21,213 bases of DNA from DAOUBP01 sp034432655 (GTDB lineage: Bacteria; Chloroflexota; Anaerolineae; CG2-30-64-16). The translations under genes were made by a program, and so were the position numbers. The notes under the pieces were generated by a model. It did not search any database. It saw nothing but the letters and a program-made list of their open reading frames with translations, and was not told where the DNA came from. Below are positions 19,643-21,213 of this stretch, one piece after another (the stretch's first letter is position 1; every line of letters begins with the position of its first letter). The stretch is from contig DAOUBP010000087.1 in the NCBI GenBank assembly GCA_034432655.1, positions 1-21,213 on the forward strand, in the 5' to 3' direction.

Positions 19643-20855
19643 GCTGCACGGCGCGCTGGCGTTCTTCCTCGACCACACCAACCGCAACCCTGAAAGCCCG
19701 GGCTACGGCCTGACCGCCGATGCGACCTGCAGGCCGGGCATCGCCTCCATCGCCGCGGTGGGATTTGCGCTCAGCGCGTGGGCCATCGCGGCTGAGCGCG
19801 GCTATCTGCCGCGGCAGGAGGCGCTGGCCCTCGCCCGCGGGACCTTGCGCACGCTGGCCGAACGCGTCCCGCACGCCTACGGCTTCTTCGCGCACTTCCT
19901 CGACCTGCACACCGCCGCGCGCTGGGGCCGCTGCGAGTATTCCACCATTGACACCGGGCTCTGTCTCAACGGCGCGCTCACCGCCGCGGCCTGCTTTCGC
20001 GACGCCGAGGTGGAGGACCTGACCGCGCAGTTGTTGGCGCGCCTGGACTGGGCGGCCTTTATCACGGCACGCGCAGAGAGGCTGCTCTTGCGCATGGCCT
20101 ACAACCCCGACCCTGGCGGCGACTACGTGACGGACGCGCCCGGCTTCATCGGCCTCTGGGATATGGCCGCGGAGCAGAAGCTGCTCTACCTGCTGGCGGC
20201 CCCGCGTCTGGCGCCGGAGACCGCTCGCGCGCTCTACCGCGGCTTCCGTCGCGACACAGGGGAGTATCAGGGCCGGAAAGTGATCCTCAACCCCGGCGGC
20301 ACGCTGTTCGCCTACCAGTACAGCGAAGCCTGGCTCGATACGGCGCGCTACCGCGACCCGGACGGCGTGGACTGGTTCGAGAACACGCGCCTGGCTGCCC
20401 TGGCCAACCGTCAGTTTTGCATCCAACATGCCGGCCAGTACAAGACTTATCACGCCCGCAGTTGGGGTTTGAGCGCTGGCGATAGCCCGTGGGGCTATGA
20501 GGTGGCCGGCAGTACGCCATGCCTGGGCGAACCATACCACACCGGCACGGTCTCCATCTCCGGCGCCCTCGCCTGCCTGCCCTTCACGCCCACTGAAACG
20601 TTGGAGATGATCGAGCACCTGTACCATCATCACCCGCAAACCTGGGGCGAGTACGGCTTTTTCGATGCATACAACCTGGTGGTTGAACCGCCCTGGTACA
20701 GCCGGGCGCTCTACGGCATCAACAAGGGCTGTTCGCTACTGATGCTGGAAAACTACCTGAGCGGCCTGATCTGGGACATGTACACCCACAGCCCGTGGAT
20801 CCAGGCCGCGCTGAAAATGTTGGGGTTTACGGACACCGCAAACGCTGAAAGGTGA
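19614..20855 (+). CDS. GH144-type glucanase without signal peptide
   Basis: This 413-residue protein is a paralogue of the lipoprotein at 17022, with the same PF10091-type fold. It shares SPGYGLTADATCRPGIASIAAVGFAL, ERGY, WGRCEYSTIDTGLCLNG (E108, D113 aligned with E176, D181) and GLWDMAAEQKLLYLLA (E187 aligned with E243). It has no signal peptide or lipobox and begins almost directly with the catalytic domain, so it should be cytoplasmic. GH144 includes an exo-acting enzyme that releases sophorose from beta-1,2-oligosaccharides; this copy may have that kind of role, but it is an inference. Its ATG lies 29 bp inside the LacI gene with no clear ribosome site, so translation is probably coupled to LacI. 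The GH35 gene follows after 6 bp. Confidence 0.82.
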   Translation: MDTDTLLRRELHGALAFFLDHTNRNPESPGYGLTADATCRPGIASIAAVGFALSAWAIAAERGYLPRQEALALARGTLRTLAERVPHAYGFFAHFLDLHTAARWGRCEYSTIDTGLCLNGALTAAACFRDAEVEDLTAQLLARLDWAAFITARAERLLLRMAYNPDPGGDYVTDAPGFIGLWDMAAEQKLLYLLAAPRLAPETARALYRGFRRDTGEYQGRKVILNPGGTLFAYQYSEAWLDTARYRDPDGVDWFENTRLAALANRQFCIQHAGQYKTYHARSWGLSAGDSPWGYEVAGSTPCLGEPYHTGTVSISGALACLPFTPTETLEMIEHLYHHHPQTWGEYGFFDAYNLVVEPPWYSRALYGINKGCSLLMLENYLSGLIWDMYTHSPWIQAALKMLGFTDTANAER

Positions 20856-20861
20856 GACAAC

Positions 20862-21213
20862 GTGAGCAGCTTCTACGTCAAAGACGGCCGCTTCTGGCTC
20901 GATGACCGCCCTCTTCTCCTGCAGGCCGGCGAGTTCCACTACTTCCGCACGCCCCCCGACCAATGGGAACACCGCCTCAGCCTGCTCAAGGCCGCCGGCT
21001 TTAACGCCGTCGCCTCCTACATCCCCTGGCGCTGGCACGAGGTCAGCGAGGGCGAGTTCGACTTCGCCGGCCACAGCCACCCGCAGCGCGACCTGATCGG
21101 CTTCCTCGACCTGGCCGCCGCGATGGGCCTCTACATCATCGCCCGTCCCGGCCCCTACATCATGGCCGAGACCATCAACGAGGGCATCCCCGACTGGGTC
21201 TTCGCGCACTACC
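20862..21213 (+). CDS. GH35-like glycosidase, partial at window end
   Basis: The first 117 residues of this protein are visible, and the gene continues past the window. The GTG at 20862 starts VSSFYVKDGRFWLDDRPL; GAAAGGTGAGA just upstream is the ribosome site. The visible part has GH35 signature segments: QAGEFHYFRTPPDQWEHRL, NAVASYIPWRWHE, EGEFDFAGH and RPGPYIMAETINEGIPDWV. The glutamate in PYIMAE is typical of the family. GH35 is mainly beta-galactosidase, but the substrate cannot be fixed from this part. There is no signal peptide, so it is probably cytoplasmic. It forms the end of the LacI-GH144 transcript as seen here. Confidence 0.85.
   Translation, partial: MSSFYVKDGRFWLDDRPLLLQAGEFHYFRTPPDQWEHRLSLLKAAGFNAVASYIPWRWHEVSEGEFDFAGHSHPQRDLIGFLDLAAAMGLYIIARPGPYIMAETINEGIPDWVFAHY

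Noticed and set aside
20594..20605. TGAAACGTTGGA as a LacI half-site
   Set aside because: Only the left half matches the operator, and the site lies deep inside a coding region.

Overview
The window is GC-rich DNA, most likely from a Chloroflexota bacterium of the Anaerolineae/Caldilineae type. The evidence is indirect: lipoproteins with long Pro/Thr/Ala linkers after the lipobox, MalFG-type sugar transporters without a local ATPase, and intergenic palindrome mosaics. No rRNA or other phylogenetic marker is present, so this assignment is an inference. No tRNA, rRNA or CRISPR array was seen. Every gene I accept lies on the + strand.

Layout. (1) Positions 1-1655 hold the 3' portion of an insertion sequence with an intact IS1634-type DDE transposase; its left end lies outside the window. 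(2) Positions 1656-1865 are a compact control region with a near-consensus sigma70 promoter, an intrinsic terminator and a perfect 12-bp LacI-type operator. (3) Positions 1866-5845 encode a GH94 phosphorylase and a lipoprotein sugar-binding protein. (4) Positions 5846-6302 are non-coding and hold a strong hairpin followed by a mosaic of 13 GC-rich palindromes of two types. (5) Positions 6303-18425 are a tightly packed run of eight genes that overlap or nearly touch: a very large binding protein with carbohydrate-binding-like domains, two permeases, an NHL/TPR/YIP1 membrane protein, a DUF5696-like secreted protein, two more permeases, and a GH144-type lipoprotein glucanase. (6) Positions 18427-18598 are an AT-rich array of seven palindromes. 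(7) Positions 18617-21213 encode a LacI-family regulator, a second GH144-type enzyme without a signal peptide, and the start of a GH35 enzyme that runs off the window.

Working model (inference). This is a regulated glycan-utilisation locus, most plausibly for beta-1,2-glucans. The surface-anchored GH144 enzyme would cut the polymer. The two binding proteins and two permease pairs would import the oligosaccharides, powered by a shared MsmK/UgpC-type ATPase encoded elsewhere. In the cytoplasm the GH94 enzyme would release glucose 1-phosphate, while the second GH144 and the GH35 enzyme would handle other ends or side groups. The LacI protein would repress from the operator before the GH94 gene. 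The substrate rests on the GH144 and GH94 family assignments and has not been shown. The least explained parts are the NHL/TPR/YIP1 protein and the DUF5696-like protein inside the transporter operon, the giant chimeric binding protein, and the two unrelated palindrome arrays at the operon borders.
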